From contig JAQUIJ010000013.1 of assembly GCA_028683385.1 (NCBI GenBank), positions 62,001 through 126,000 on the forward strand: a DNA stretch of 64,000 nt, written 5' to 3'. This document shows positions 41,864 through 51,080 of this stretch, one piece after another (within the stretch, counting starts at the first letter, position 1; the number at the start of each line of letters is the position of its first letter). Made by a program: the position numbers and the translations under genes. Origin of the DNA: Prolixibacteraceae bacterium (GTDB taxonomy: Bacteria; Bacteroidota; Bacteroidia; Bacteroidales; Prolixibacteraceae). The notes beneath the pieces were generated by a model. The model had not been told where the DNA came from. It did no database searches and saw only the letters and a list, made by a program, of their open reading frames with translations.

Positions 41864-42948
41864 ACCTTTGACTTTTTAATTGAAAGATTAACGTGAAAAA
41901 TGGTCTCGTTGCTTTCAATGGTTAGTTTATGATTGTCGGGAAACAACAAATGCAACCGTTTTCGTACGTTTTCGAGGCCAATTCCGGAGTGTTGCATATC
42001 GCCAGACTGACTGCTTTTACCTATGCTATTTTCGGAAACGAAATTAATCTGATCGTTTTCAATGGTCATCCGAAGATGAATGAATGAACGATCGCGATGA
42101 CTAACTCCGTGTTTAAATGCATTTTCGACAAACGGAACAAAAAGCAATGGCGGAATAGTAAAGTCAGAAAAGTTATCCGGAAAATCAATCACTAATTCAA
42201 CTTTTGGGCTAAGTCTTAACTTCATCAGGTCGATGTAATTGTTCATGAAATCAATTTCGTGACTCATTAACGTTTCACCATGTTCTGATTCATAAAGCAG
42301 ATAACGCATCAACTTAGACAGTTTGAGCACAGAATCCTGCGCTGTAGGTCCGTCAATGCCAATCAATGAGTAAATGTTATTCAGAGTATTAAAGAAAAAA
42401 TGAGGGCTAACCTGATTTTTAAGGAATGCCAGTTCCGAATTCAGCTTTTCCTTTTCCAGTTCCTTTTGTTTCTTCTCGTTTTGCTTCAAAGTCTCCATCA
42501 ATCCAAGCCCAATAGCAAAACCTGACAATAACAATGATGTAATGAGATGACTAAAAAAGCCAAACACATCGCCATTCTTAGGACCTTCGTCTTTGCCATT
42601 TAGCATTTTCATGGCTTCGCGGAACTTAGCATCGGCAACGGGGTCACTTAAGAAAGTCTTATCAATATAACTGGCAATGTAGTGAGTAGCAAGAATAAAC
42701 GCAATAAGGATAAGAAGATAAGTTAACTGTTTGTTCTGAACAAAGTAACGGGGAACTAACCAAAGATAACCTACATAAAAAATGATTGCAGCCGACAAGG
42801 TATGCAGATAAAACCCATATAAGCGCATAACATTACCACCTCCGAATGAATTATGCAAGTATAGCGCAAAAAGTATTATAACGATCCAGACGATTGTATG
42901 AAGCGTAACCCTAATCCATTTATCGGAGAATGATATTATTTTACCCAT
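41860..42948 (-). CDS. LytS/YehU-type sensor histidine kinase
   Basis: A 362-residue protein from the ATG at 42948; a TTG at 42966 is in frame but less likely. The N-terminal 165 residues hold four to five hydrophobic spans (about 12-36, 42-63, 72-96, 133-160). A short coiled segment (LKQNEKKQKELEKEKLN) leads into the His_kinase box QVSPHFFFNTLNNIYSL, with the phospho-accepting His in SPHFFFN. The ATPase domain follows (PPLLFVPFVENAFKHG, GIGLENVRKRL). It pairs with the downstream LytTR regulator. Signal unknown; it may respond to the efflux pump substrates or to membrane stress. Confidence 0.93.
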   Translation of the reverse strand: MGKIISFSDKWIRVTLHTIVWIVIILFALYLHNSFGGGNVMRLYGFYLHTLSAAIIFYVGYLWLVPRYFVQNKQLTYLLILIAFILATHYIASYIDKTFLSDPVADAKFREAMKMLNGKDEGPKNGDVFGFFSHLITSLLLSGFAIGLGLMETLKQNEKKQKELEKEKLNSELAFLKNQVSPHFFFNTLNNIYSLIGIDGPTAQDSVLKLSKLMRYLLYESEHGETLMSHEIDFMNNYIDLMKLRLSPKVELVIDFPDNFSDFTIPPLLFVPFVENAFKHGVSHRDRSFIHLRMTIENDQINFVSENSIGKSSQSGDMQHSGIGLENVRKRLHLLFPDNHKLTIESNETIFHVNLSIKKSKV

Positions 42949-42963
42949 TTGATGTCTTTTTTT

Positions 42964-42971
42964 CAAAGATA
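42964..42971 (-). promoter_or_regulatory. Candidate -7 box for the kinase/regulator pair
   Basis: The minus strand reads TATCTTTG. Initiation near 42958 gives a leader of about 10 bases to the kinase ATG at 42948. This would allow the two-component genes to be expressed apart from the efflux operon. Confidence 0.5.
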
Positions 42972-42989
42972 ATATACCAATTACAATTT

Positions 42990-43059
42990 ACCATTTCGCG
43001 ATTTACTATTTACCAGGCATTAATGAATGCCAATAGTAAATAGTAAAATCGTGAATGGG
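42990..43059 (-). terminator. Long imperfect hairpin between the ABC permease and the sensor kinase
   Basis: The two halves of this 70-base stretch mirror each other: ACCATTTCGCGATTTACTATTTAC against GTAAATAGTAAAATCGTGAATGGGT, around GGCATT-AATG-AATGCC. There are a few mismatches. It starts 3 bases past the permease stop and could end or slow the efflux transcript. No T-run, so a 3'-stabilising structure is equally possible. Confidence 0.55.
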
Positions 43060-43061
43060 TT

Positions 43062-44282
43062 TTATTCGTACCTCAACGCATCAATCGGGTTCAGATTCGA
43101 AGCTTTTCGAGCCGGATACCATCCAAAGAAGATACCAATGGCCGAACAAACCAGGAATCCCAATGCTTGCACTTCTGGCATAATAATCATGCCCCAACCT
43201 AATGCTGAAGTAACGCCATAGGTTACCATCATACCAAAAATAATCCCGATTACTCCTCCAAATATGCTCAAAAGAACCGATTCGATCAGGAACTGCATCA
43301 TAATATCGTGAGCACGACCACCCACCGACAGACGCAAGCCAATTTCGCGGGTACGTTCGGTAACCGACACAAACATGATATTCATAATACCTATACCTCC
43401 AACCAACAATGAGATACCGGCAATTGATCCCAACAAGATAGTCAACATATTCATCACTGAAGAAAATGTCTGTACCATCTCAGCCTGCGACCTTACCTGG
43501 AAATCATCTATTTCACCATCTTTTAGTTTGTGGCTTTTGCGAAGCGAATTGGTAACCTGACTGATTGCTTCACTATTTTTTTCCTCGCTGACCGCAGAAC
43601 CATAAATACTTTGAATATGGGTAATTGCCAGAATACGCTTCTGAACTGTAGTGTACGGTGCAATAATCAGGTCGTCCTGATCCTGCCCCATGCCGTTTTC
43701 ACCTTTTTCTGTTAAAACACCTATAATAAGAAGCGGTATGCCCTTAAACCTGACTGATTGACCAATTGGATCGGTCTTCCCCTCAAAAAGTTTCTCGATA
43801 ATGGTTTGGCCAACCAAACAAACTTTGGCATAGGTTTGTATCTCCCTTTCTGAAAAACCGCGTCCTGATTTAATCGAATATTTTCGGATACCAAGATACT
43901 TGTTATTAACTCCGTAAACCGAAGTTGGCCAGTTTGAATTACCCACCACAGCTTGTCCGCTTGAGCGAACTTCAGGAGACACGGCAGATAGCGCCGGGCA
44001 ATCTTTTTCAATGGCCGCAATATCATTCAAAGTCATACTTTGCGCATTCGAGTTTCCCATCGCTACACCGCCACGCTGTTGCGATGCGGGCATAACCATA
44101 ATCAGGTTAGTTCCCATGCTCGACATTTGGTTTGCGATGCTTTTTTTCGATCCTTCCCCAATAGCAAGCATCACAATCACCGACGCTACACCGATAATAA
44201 TCCCAAGCATGGTTAAGAATGCCCTGAATTTATTTCGCTTCAATGCATTCACCGATATTTTTATAGTATTCGTATAGTTCAT
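43062..44282 (-). CDS. MacB-like ABC transporter permease
   Basis: A 406-residue protein with one N-terminal span (about 20-42, TMLGIIIGVASVIVMLAIG), a large periplasmic domain (about 45-280) and three C-terminal spans in the FtsX-type domain (about 285-400). Typical sequence: FRAFLTMLGIIIGVASVIVM, GIGIMNIMFVSVTERTREIGLRLSVG, and the ending FFGWYPARKASNLNPIDALRYE. MacB permeases couple ATP hydrolysis to periplasmic extrusion via MacA and TolC. Here the ATPase is a separate gene upstream, so this is the split version of MacB. Gap of 17 bases to the ATPase gene. Confidence 0.93.
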   Translation of the reverse strand: MNYTNTIKISVNALKRNKFRAFLTMLGIIIGVASVIVMLAIGEGSKKSIANQMSSMGTNLIMVMPASQQRGGVAMGNSNAQSMTLNDIAAIEKDCPALSAVSPEVRSSGQAVVGNSNWPTSVYGVNNKYLGIRKYSIKSGRGFSEREIQTYAKVCLVGQTIIEKLFEGKTDPIGQSVRFKGIPLLIIGVLTEKGENGMGQDQDDLIIAPYTTVQKRILAITHIQSIYGSAVSEEKNSEAISQVTNSLRKSHKLKDGEIDDFQVRSQAEMVQTFSSVMNMLTILLGSIAGISLLVGGIGIMNIMFVSVTERTREIGLRLSVGGRAHDIMMQFLIESVLLSIFGGVIGIIFGMMVTYGVTSALGWGMIIMPEVQALGFLVCSAIGIFFGWYPARKASNLNPIDALRYE

Positions 44283-44299
44283 GACTTTACTTTTTTGGG

Positions 44300-45046
44300 T
44301 TAAACCAATTCTTCTGCCGGAAGGCCTTTTAGTAATTCCAGGGCATTATACCTCTCAGTTACCATATCTTCACGAATGATATGTCCATCGCGGAAAACAA
44401 CCTCACGGGTCATAAATTTGGCGATGTCGGGTTCATGGGTTACAAATACAATGGTTTTGCCTTTCGAATTTAAATCCTGAAGCAACGCCATGATTTCGTA
44501 TGAAGTTCGGGTATCGAGGTTACCAGTGGCTTCATCAGCCAAAATAACCACAGGGTCGTTTACCAGTGAACGTGCAATAGCCACGCGCTGTTGCTGTCCA
44601 CCCGACATTTGGTTTGGCATGTGGTGCATCCGATCTGCAAGACCCACTGCTTCCAGCGCTGCAATGGCTCTTTCTCTTCGCTCTTTCGGTTTTACCTCCG
44701 AATTGTAGAACAATGGAAGCTCAACATTCTCCAGAGCCGTAGTACGAGGTAATAAATTGTACGATTGAAAAACAAACCCCAGTTTTCTATTCCGCAGACC
44801 TGCAAGTTCGTTTCTCGAAAGTTCTCCCATACTTATCCCGTCTAACATATAGCTTCCTGATGTAGGTTTGTCTAAGCATCCTAAGACATTCAGCATAGTT
44901 GACTTTCCCGAGCCGCTGGTGCCCATAATGGCCACAAACTCACCCTCCTTTATCTCAAGGTTTATTCCACGCAAGGCATGAACCGTGATTTCTTCCATAT
45001 AGAAATCTTTTTTTAGGTCCTTAACCTCTATAATTGTCTTTTTCAT
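44300..45046 (-). CDS. MacB/LolD-type ABC transporter ATP-binding protein
   Basis: A 248-residue protein from the ATG at 45046 (preceded by an AAAAAAGAG stretch); a GTG at 45073 would add nine lysine-rich residues. Walker A is [21 protein letters not shown], the Q-loop [10 protein letters not shown], signature [15 protein letters not shown], Walker [13 protein letters not shown], and the H-loop FVTHEPD. This belongs to the MacB/LolD ABC ATPase branch. It drives the permease encoded immediately downstream. Part of the TolC-MacA-ATPase-permease operon. Confidence 0.95.
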   Translation of the reverse strand: MKKTIIEVKDLKKDFYMEEITVHALRGINLEIKEGEFVAIMGTSGSGKSTMLNVLGCLDKPTSGSYMLDGISMGELSRNELAGLRNRKLGFVFQSYNLLPRTTALENVELPLFYNSEVKPKERRERAIAALEAVGLADRMHHMPNQMSGGQQQRVAIARSLVNDPVVILADEATGNLDTRTSYEIMALLQDLNSKGKTIVFVTHEPDIAKFMTREVVFRDGHIIREDMVTERYNALELLKGLPAEELV

Positions 45047-45237
45047 TTTTCTCTTTTTTTCCTGATTATTCACTGACCCTATTTTTCATCTGTCTATAAT
45101 TTGATTTTTAATTGCCAGATGGAACTCGCCATCATAGTCATACTCCTGTGCGTGAGGTTATCTCTCATGGCTCGTTTCATATTTCAATTTGGGTGAATTG
45201 ATAACAGAACATCGTAAATCCGATCGGCTTGCCTAAA

Positions 45238-46506
45238 TTATTGTGGTGGACCACCTCGTTGGGTGTTTGTAGTTGCTGTTCTCTTTTCACTTCCAGGAGG
45301 CCTAAAGAAACCACCTGTTGTCTTGGCCTTTTGTGTCGCCCCGGTGGTCATTGTAGTAACTACGACTTCCCCTTCATTCAATCCATTTACAACTTCAAAA
45401 TTAATTTCATCAGTAACCCCAACTTTAACCTTCTTCGGGTGAATGCTTCCATTGCTTTCTTCAACCCAAACAGTATGGATTGAATCGTTACCTGCTTCTT
45501 TTACAAACCCGCCATCGCCACCCATTGGTGGAGTTGCTGGTTCTGAAGCCTGAGCATCGCCCATTTGTGGCATATATGCTGCCAAAGCTGCTGGATCAGG
45601 AGTAAAGCGAGTTGCTTTTGCAGGAATAATAAGTATATTTTTCTTTTCTGTAACATAGAAAGTTGCATTAGCAGTCATTCCGGGTTTCAGGATGTTGTCA
45701 GGATTAGGAGCCCCAATTACAACAGTATAGGTAACAACATTATTTGTAGTAGTAGGTTGAAGCCTGATTTCGGTCACCTCACCAGAGAATTTCTTGACAG
45801 GAAACGCATCAACAGTAAATTCAACACGCTGTCCATCAACTAACTGACCTATATCTGCCTCGTCAACTTTGGCTTCTACTCGCATCTGCGTAAGATCGTT
45901 CGCAATTGTAAAAAGTGTTGGCGTATTGAAACTGGCAGCTACAGTCTGTCCTTCATCAACAGCGCGGTTAAGGATAATTCCATCAATTGGAGAGTAAATG
46001 CGGGCATACGAAAGATTGATCTTATTCTTATCGTACATTGATTTGGCGTTACTTAACGAGCCTAAGGCATTGTTGTAGTTATACTCAACCTGATCGAAAT
46101 CTGCCTGAGCAATTAATTTTTTAGCTAGCAGTGCTTTGTAGCGTTCGTAAGTCGCTTTCTGATATTTTACCTGTGCTTCAGCCTGGTCTACAGAGGCTTT
46201 ACTTTGATCGAGCTGAGCAATCAATGGTGTTTCGTCTAATTGAGCCAAAAGCTGACCTTTTTTAACCTGCGAATTAAAATCAGCAAATATTTTCTCAATT
46301 ACACCTGAAACCTGAGTACCAACTGCAACTGTTTTAACAGCTTCGAGTGTACCTGTTGCGGTAACCGTATTACTAATCGTTCCTCGTTCAACTTTGGCTG
46401 TTTCAATCGAAACAGTCTGTTTGGTTTTCGTGACTGATTTGTAAATCAGAAAACCTGCGGCAAGCACCACAACTGCCGATCCGATGTATATCAAACTCTT
46501 TTTCAT
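45238..46506 (-). CDS. MacA-like periplasmic adaptor of an ABC efflux pump
   Basis: A 422-residue protein from the ATG at 46506 (MKKSLIYIGSAVVVLAAGFLIYK, an N-terminal anchor); the frame extends 14 codons upstream. After the anchor come the biotin-lipoyl-type beta domain (VERGTISNTVTATGTLEAVKTVAVG), a coiled hairpin (SKASVDQAEAQVKYQKATYERYKALL), and the second half with GIILNRAVDEGQTVAA and FTVDAFPVKKFSGEVTEI. The C-terminus is Gly/Pro-rich. This matches MacA-type membrane-fusion proteins, which link inner-membrane permease to TolC. 191 bases of sequence with no clear gene separate it from the ATPase gene. Confidence 0.92.
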   Translation of the reverse strand: MKKSLIYIGSAVVVLAAGFLIYKSVTKTKQTVSIETAKVERGTISNTVTATGTLEAVKTVAVGTQVSGVIEKIFADFNSQVKKGQLLAQLDETPLIAQLDQSKASVDQAEAQVKYQKATYERYKALLAKKLIAQADFDQVEYNYNNALGSLSNAKSMYDKNKINLSYARIYSPIDGIILNRAVDEGQTVAASFNTPTLFTIANDLTQMRVEAKVDEADIGQLVDGQRVEFTVDAFPVKKFSGEVTEIRLQPTTTNNVVTYTVVIGAPNPDNILKPGMTANATFYVTEKKNILIIPAKATRFTPDPAALAAYMPQMGDAQASEPATPPMGGDGGFVKEAGNDSIHTVWVEESNGSIHPKKVKVGVTDEINFEVVNGLNEGEVVVTTMTTGATQKAKTTGGFFRPPGSEKRTATTNTQRGGPPQ

Positions 46507-46547
46507 GATTATGTATATTATTGTTTTAATTTTTTCTAAAATATTCA

Positions 46548-47885
46548 CTACAACGTCAAAGGAATGCCTTTGTAAAAATCAACTATTTTGTAGCTGAAAA
46601 TCATGTTGAATTTAGATTGCAACAATTTGCTTTCTGAGGTAATCAGGTTCGTTTTTTGAATCAGGAAATCAACTGAGTTGATCAAACCTTGATTATATTT
46701 TTCAGTAGTCACATCATACGATTCCTGCGCTGATTGATTTTGTTCCTGGCTGGCCAGATATTGACTTTTCGCTGAAACAACATCGGCACATGCCTGCTCG
46801 ATGCTCTTACGAAGTTCGTTCTTCGTGTTGATTTCAGTGAGTTCTGCATCGGCAACCGAAATATTGGCTGATGCAATGTTTGTTTTTATTTGCTTTTTCT
46901 GAAAGATTGGAATCGAAAGCGATAATCCAACCGATGGATTTACTTTATCTTTCAACTGACTGGTGTAGGTTGAATTTTTGGTCAGGCTCGAATAACCTGT
47001 TGACAGGCCTGCATCCATCGAAAGGCTGGGAATTGCATCGGCTTTGGCAATTTTAACGTCCAGGGCAGCACTTTCTTTGTTCAGCTCAGCGCTTTTAATT
47101 TGCGGTTTAATCCCTAGTGCAAGATTATAAATTTCCTGAGCATCGGGTTGTGACGAATCGATCAGCAAACTCTCGATGTTCGGCGAAGATATCTCGAAAT
47201 TAGGATCAACAGGCAACTCCATTAGCTGCATCAATGTTACCTTACCTATCGACAACTGACTCTGTGCTGAAGCCAGAGTTGATTTTTCTGTAGCCAATTC
47301 TGATTTGATCTGCAAATAGTCTGACATTGAAATAACTCCCAGATCCATGCGCTCTTTCGACAAGTTCAGTTGTTCGGTAGTAGATACGATTTGTTTTTCA
47401 GCATTGCTGACACTTTCGTTGGCATACAAAACCTGCAGATAAGCATTGAGTATACTTAATCCAACCGATTCTTTTACGGCATCGGAGTTAAATCTTCCGC
47501 TTTGCAAGTCAATCTCTGCCTGCTTAATCTTGTTATCCAGTTTCTGTCCGTTGAATAAGGATACACTTGAACTAACTGAATAGTTCGTGCTGTTTGATCC
47601 ACTACTGCTTCCGTATCCACCTGTTGCAGAATCGAACCCTTTGTACCAGTTAAAGCTTTCACGAACCGAGGCGTTAACCGATGGCAAGCGGTTAGCCTGT
47701 GCCTGATCAGCAGATAGCTGATTTCTGTCGTTGACCAAACCTGTTTTCTGTATCTGAATGTTTTTACTCAACGCATAGTTGATACATTCTTCCAGTGTCC
47801 AGGTTTTGCTCTGCGCACTACCGGTGAATCCTGAAAAGAGAATCAGAAACCCGGCGATCAGTAAACTTGTTTGAATTGTTTTCAT
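46548..47885 (-). CDS. TolC-family outer-membrane efflux protein
   Basis: A 445-residue protein with signal peptide (about 1-24, ending GSAQ). The first residues after it, TWTLEECINYALSKNIQIQKTGL, are the typical start of the OEP family. Two long helical hairpins with repeated Ala/Gln/Ser heptads follow (LSADQAQANRLPSVNASVRES; SKSQYLASQEQNQSAQESYDVTTEKYNQGLINSVDFL). TolC trimers form the outer-membrane exit duct for the efflux pump. First gene of the operon, with a -7 motif about 30-37 bases upstream. Confidence 0.93.
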   Translation of the reverse strand: MKTIQTSLLIAGFLILFSGFTGSAQSKTWTLEECINYALSKNIQIQKTGLVNDRNQLSADQAQANRLPSVNASVRESFNWYKGFDSATGGYGSSSGSNSTNYSVSSSVSLFNGQKLDNKIKQAEIDLQSGRFNSDAVKESVGLSILNAYLQVLYANESVSNAEKQIVSTTEQLNLSKERMDLGVISMSDYLQIKSELATEKSTLASAQSQLSIGKVTLMQLMELPVDPNFEISSPNIESLLIDSSQPDAQEIYNLALGIKPQIKSAELNKESAALDVKIAKADAIPSLSMDAGLSTGYSSLTKNSTYTSQLKDKVNPSVGLSLSIPIFQKKQIKTNIASANISVADAELTEINTKNELRKSIEQACADVVSAKSQYLASQEQNQSAQESYDVTTEKYNQGLINSVDFLIQKTNLITSESKLLQSKFNMIFSYKIVDFYKGIPLTL

Positions 47886-47914
47886 AACGTCTATTGCTTG
47901 TTACTATTTTGAAC

Positions 47915-47922
47915 CAAAACTA
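47915..47922 (-). promoter_or_regulatory. Candidate -7 box for the efflux operon
   Basis: The minus strand reads TAGTTTTG. Initiation near 47908 gives a leader of about 24 bases to the TolC ATG at 47885. No clear -33 element. Confidence 0.55.
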
Positions 47923-48165
47923 CAATGGCTTTGGTTTCCTATAAAATGCAATAGACGTTTGGCTTGTTTTTACCGACAGATTGGACGATTTTGAGCTTAT
48001 TCTGAAAATGGAATTGTCAGGAATAAAACGCCTTTTTATTAAATGGCCGGCCAGTTGTTAATGTTTCTTAAGGCTTCAGCTCTTTTAAAACAATGTCAAT
48101 AACTCGCTGTTTCATTTTAAATTACGCTAGACAGTTCGATCAATTAAAACAAAAAAATTAAGGTT

Positions 48166-48690
48166 ATGAAAAAACATTTTTATGCATTCGCAGCATTCGT
48201 AGTTTTGTTTGCCTCGGCTTTTACCGCTTTTCAATCGATGGATTGGAAAATCTCTGAAAATTATTCAGTTAAATTCGATGGTGGTGATCCATCTGGTGAA
48301 TTTAAAGGATTAAAAGGAACGATCAGTTTTGACCCAAATAACCTAAAGGACTCCAAATTTGCGGTATCAATTGATGTAGCAACTATCAATACCGGAAATG
48401 GGATGAAGAATACTCACGCCAAAAGCGACAAGTGGCTTGACGCTGAAAAATACCCGCTAATTTCATTTACCTCGAAAGAAATTACGAAAGCAGCTTCAGG
48501 CTACCAGGCAAAAGGAATTCTTGATATGCATGGTGTACAAAAAGAAATTTCCCTTCCTTTTACATTTGATGGCAATGTTTTTACCGGTAGTATTTCGGTG
48601 AACCGGATGGATTACAACATTAATACTGCAGAACCAAATCATGGTGGGCAAGTCATGAAAGTTGACATTAATGTTCCGGTCTCAAAATAA
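48166..48690 (+). CDS. YceI-family secreted protein
   Basis: A 174-residue protein with a signal peptide (about 1-22, ending TAFQS). The body has the YceI pattern: WKISENYSVKFDGGDPSGEFKGLKGTISFD, then KNTHAKSDKWLDAEKYPLISFTSKEI and KGILDMHGVQKEISLPFTFDG. YceI proteins form a lipocalin-like beta barrel in the periplasm that binds isoprenoid-like lipids. A purine-rich ribosome-binding site (AATTAAGG) precedes the ATG. Eight bases separate it from the next gene. Confidence 0.92.
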   Translation: MKKHFYAFAAFVVLFASAFTAFQSMDWKISENYSVKFDGGDPSGEFKGLKGTISFDPNNLKDSKFAVSIDVATINTGNGMKNTHAKSDKWLDAEKYPLISFTSKEITKAASGYQAKGILDMHGVQKEISLPFTFDGNVFTGSISVNRMDYNINTAEPNHGGQVMKVDINVPVSK

Positions 48691-48698
48691 GAATTGAG

Positions 48699-49094
48699 AT
48701 GTTTAAGAACGACTTCACACATGGAATAATTGCCGGCATATTGGCTTCAATTGCCGGCATTATTTATTCGCATGTCTATTTTTTTGCCAACGAGGCCAAT
48801 TTTTCAAGCATTGTGAATGTTTTCAGCATCATCGGACTAAACGTATCAGCTTGTATCGTCATCGCCTTTTTACATGCATTTTCAGTCAAATGGCTTAAGA
48901 AAAGCGCCGAACTGGTTTTTAATCTGGTATTATCAGTTCTTTCATTTGCCCTGATTGTTGTTCCACTTTCAATAACACTTCCTTTGAATATTCAATTTCC
49001 TGAATTATTCCCCGGACTTGTTGTTCCCATGATGTTTTTCCCTTCAATCGCATGGTTGACCATAAATCCTGTTTTTAGCAATCCGGAGAAGTAA
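48699..49094 (+). CDS. Hypothetical four-span membrane protein
   Basis: A 131-residue protein with four predicted membrane helices (about 10-30, 40-62, 70-92 and 100-122). It begins MFKNDFTHGIIAGILASIAGIIYSHVYFFANEAN. It is translated just after yceI (8-base gap), probably in the same operon. It has the look of a small DUF4199-like Bacteroidota membrane protein, but I cannot confirm the family. Function unknown. Confidence 0.65.
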   Translation: MFKNDFTHGIIAGILASIAGIIYSHVYFFANEANFSSIVNVFSIIGLNVSACIVIAFLHAFSVKWLKKSAELVFNLVLSVLSFALIVVPLSITLPLNIQFPELFPGLVVPMMFFPSIAWLTINPVFSNPEK

Positions 49095-49153
49095 AAAATA
49101 GTATTCGATTTTGTAAATTTACTGATTACAAACCCCAAGTAAATCAAACCAAT

Positions 49154-49492
49154 ATGCAAAAACTAATAGCTTGTTGCGGATTAAATTGTGCGACTTGCGA
49201 TGCAAGAATAGCCACGATTGCGAATGACAATGAATTGCGCGCCCAGACAGCAGAGAAATGGAAAACTCAATACGGAGCCTCAGAAATTACTCCTGAAATG
49301 ATTAATTGTACCGGGTGTCGGGAAGAAGGCGCAAAATTTAGCCATTGCGCGGAATGTGAAATCCGAAATTGTGCGATATCCAAAGATTTTAAAACCTGTG
49401 CCAATTGCAGCAAAACGGAAGGTTGTGGCTTGTTGGTAAACTTGCACCAATTTGTTCCTGAAGCATTGGAAAATCTTAAATCGCTGAATTAG
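49154..49492 (+). CDS. DUF3795 cysteine-rich protein
   Basis: A 112-residue protein with about 14 cysteines in several pairs: CCGLNCATCDARIA at the start, CTGCREEG, HCAECEIRNCAI, TCANCSKTEGCGLL. This is the DUF3795 pattern, common in Bacteroidota and Firmicutes, probably binding zinc or an iron-sulphur centre. Cytoplasmic, as no signal peptide is seen. Function unknown. It converges on the 49502 gene (9 bases between stops). Confidence 0.85.
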   Translation: MQKLIACCGLNCATCDARIATIANDNELRAQTAEKWKTQYGASEITPEMINCTGCREEGAKFSHCAECEIRNCAISKDFKTCANCSKTEGCGLLVNLHQFVPEALENLKSLN

Positions 49493-49501
49493 TACTATCC
49501 T

Positions 49502-50230
49502 TCAAAATATCACTCTAATTCCAAGTCCTCCCGGGTAGGCTTCAAGATACCAATTGACTTCCGGCAGATAAGAAATGTCTCCTTCATTCTCCAGATATTT
49601 TTGCTGGTATTTCTTATAATTTCGTCTGGCAAAGGTTGGCTGTGTCCAAATCTGTGTTTCGGTAATTGCTGAATTCAACACAAAATAGCCAACTCCAGCA
49701 CCAAAGCTTCGCTTAAAACCCAACCAGGTAATTAATCCACCGCCCAAATTAACGGTGCTGCAAATAGCATGATTTTTCCAGCTTCGGGCTAATTTCTCCC
49801 GCATCGCACATTCTTCCAATAACTTTTCAGCGTACGCCAGTTTATTCAAACGTTCAACTCCAGTTGTTGCAGAAAATAAATTCAATTGTTCAGACTCGTT
49901 GTGCGGAATCAGCGGGCTGATAAACTGACCAGCCGCACCCAACAATGTGGTTGCTGCGCCCAGCACCATATCCTGTCGCATTCCCCTTTCATTATTATTG
50001 AAATAAACGATGCTTTGCCCGATAGTTGCTGCGCTATATCCGCCAAGCCAGCCATACCACCAGCGTTTTGTATTTGTCTTATCGTGCTCAAGTGTATTCT
50101 TGATGTATTGAATTCGCTCAATTACCAATGAATCAGAAATTTTATCTTGAGCTTGAAGAGGAACGAATTGGAGACAAAAAATCAGCAGTAGAAGGATCGT
50201 CCAAAACAATTGATTTAAAATTAACCTCAT
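49502..50230 (-). CDS. Hypothetical secreted protein
   Basis: A 242-residue protein from the ATG at 50230, which gives a clear signal peptide (MRLILNQLFWTILLLLIFC..., ending LQAQ). An ATG at 50260 is in frame and would add ten residues. After the leader come a helical, Lys-rich part (IERIQYIKNTLEHDKTNTKRWW) and glycine-rich hydrophobic stretches (GWLGGYSAATIGQSIVYF, VLGAATTLLGAAGQF, STVNLGGGLITWLGF) that could be membrane or barrel segments. I do not recognise the family. Confidence 0.55.
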   Translation of the reverse strand: MRLILNQLFWTILLLLIFCLQFVPLQAQDKISDSLVIERIQYIKNTLEHDKTNTKRWWYGWLGGYSAATIGQSIVYFNNNERGMRQDMVLGAATTLLGAAGQFISPLIPHNESEQLNLFSATTGVERLNKLAYAEKLLEECAMREKLARSWKNHAICSTVNLGGGLITWLGFKRSFGAGVGYFVLNSAITETQIWTQPTFARRNYKKYQQKYLENEGDISYLPEVNWYLEAYPGGLGIRVIF

Positions 50231-50299
50231 CAACTTAAATACACTTTTGTGATGGATCATTTTCAGTATTTGAAAAATTCCTTGTGAAGATATTAAGAA

Positions 50300-50833
50300 T
50301 CAGGAGACATGAAGCAACTGACTGTATAACTCGTAATTCTCCTGATCGAAGCAAACAAAATAAACCTGTTTGATCTGATCGTTTTCGGATAAAAACTGAG
50401 TTACCGCTTCAATGGCAATGTGCGACGCGTTCTCCTTCGGAAAGCCATAAACACCAGTGCTGATGTTCGGAAAAGCAATCGTTTCAATGCCATTTTCGAC
50501 AGCCATTTTAAGCGAATTCAAATAGGCATCCCAGAGCAAGTCCGCTTCGCTATTATTACCACCATGCCAAACCGGGCCAACGGTGTGAACAACAAATTTC
50601 GCCGGAAGATTTCCTCCGGAAGTGATCACCGCCTGACCAGTTTCGCATCGCCCTTGCCTTACAACAATCTCGCGGCATTCGGCTAAAATAGCTGGTCCAC
50701 CGGCACGATGAATGGCGCCATCTACACCTCCACCACCCATCAGCGACGAGTTTGCTGCATTCACAATCGCATCCACTTCGAGTTTGGTGATGTCGCCCTG
50801 AATTAGCGTTATTCGGCTAAGAATTGGGTCCAT
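50300..50833 (-). CDS. Macro-domain O-acetyl-ADP-ribose deacetylase
   Basis: A 177-residue protein with the macro-domain ADP-ribose pocket: [27 protein letters not shown] (about 19-45), [30 protein letters not shown]. This is the YmdB-type hydrolase of O-acetyl-ADP-ribose and mono-ADP-ribosyl ester bonds, cytoplasmic. A -7 motif sits 18-25 bases upstream. A cluster of short palindromic repeats begins just upstream. Confidence 0.93.
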   Translation of the reverse strand: MDPILSRITLIQGDITKLEVDAIVNAANSSLMGGGGVDGAIHRAGGPAILAECREIVVRQGRCETGQAVITSGGNLPAKFVVHTVGPVWHGGNNSEADLLWDAYLNSLKMAVENGIETIAFPNISTGVYGFPKENASHIAIEAVTQFLSENDQIKQVYFVCFDQENYELYSQLLHVS

Positions 50834-50850
50834 TTTGATGAATTTAAAAC

Positions 50851-50858
50851 CAAAATTA
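50851..50858 (-). promoter_or_regulatory. Candidate -7 box for the macro-domain gene
   Basis: The minus strand reads TAATTTTG, a perfect TAnnTTTG match. Initiation near 50845 leaves about 12 bases before the ATG at 50833. Confidence 0.5.
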
Positions 50859-50874
50859 CGATTTATTGAGGAGT

Positions 50875-51019
50875 TTTGTCCGTCAGGACATCAACGACAA
50901 TAGAAAATACGAATTTAGCAGCCGCTCACCCGTTAGGACATAAACAATTGTTGACTCCCTCCTGGAAATGATTACCATTTCTTTGGAGATAACTATTAGT
51001 ATTAATCTCCTAAGGAGAA
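50875..51019. repeat. Cluster of short palindromic repeats, copy C
   Basis: Includes TTGTCCGTCAGGACATCAA, CCGTTAGGACATAAAC and TCTCCTAAGGAGA, a mix of TGTCC-N4-GGACA and CTCCT-N-AGGAG dyads. The stretch is AT-rich between them. A similar set occurs at 58527-58672 (copy D). Confidence 0.65.
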
Positions 51020-51060
51020 ACAAAAAAGTCAGGGCTTCATTGGAATGAAACCCTGACTTA
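51020..51060 (-). terminator. Terminator after the first Gfo/Idh/MocA gene
   Basis: AAGTCAGGGCTTCATT and AATGAAACCCTGACTT (one mismatch) around a short loop. On the minus strand the stem is followed by TTTTTTG. It lies 21 bases past the stop at 51081. Confidence 0.85.
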
Positions 51061-51080
51061 TATTTTTAGAAGCTTTTCGT

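Noticed and set aside
45047-45237. Possible small gene between the ABC ATPase and the MacA-like gene
   Set aside because: Several short frames exist but none has a plausible start, composition or ribosome-binding site; the region may be a leader of the ATPase message.
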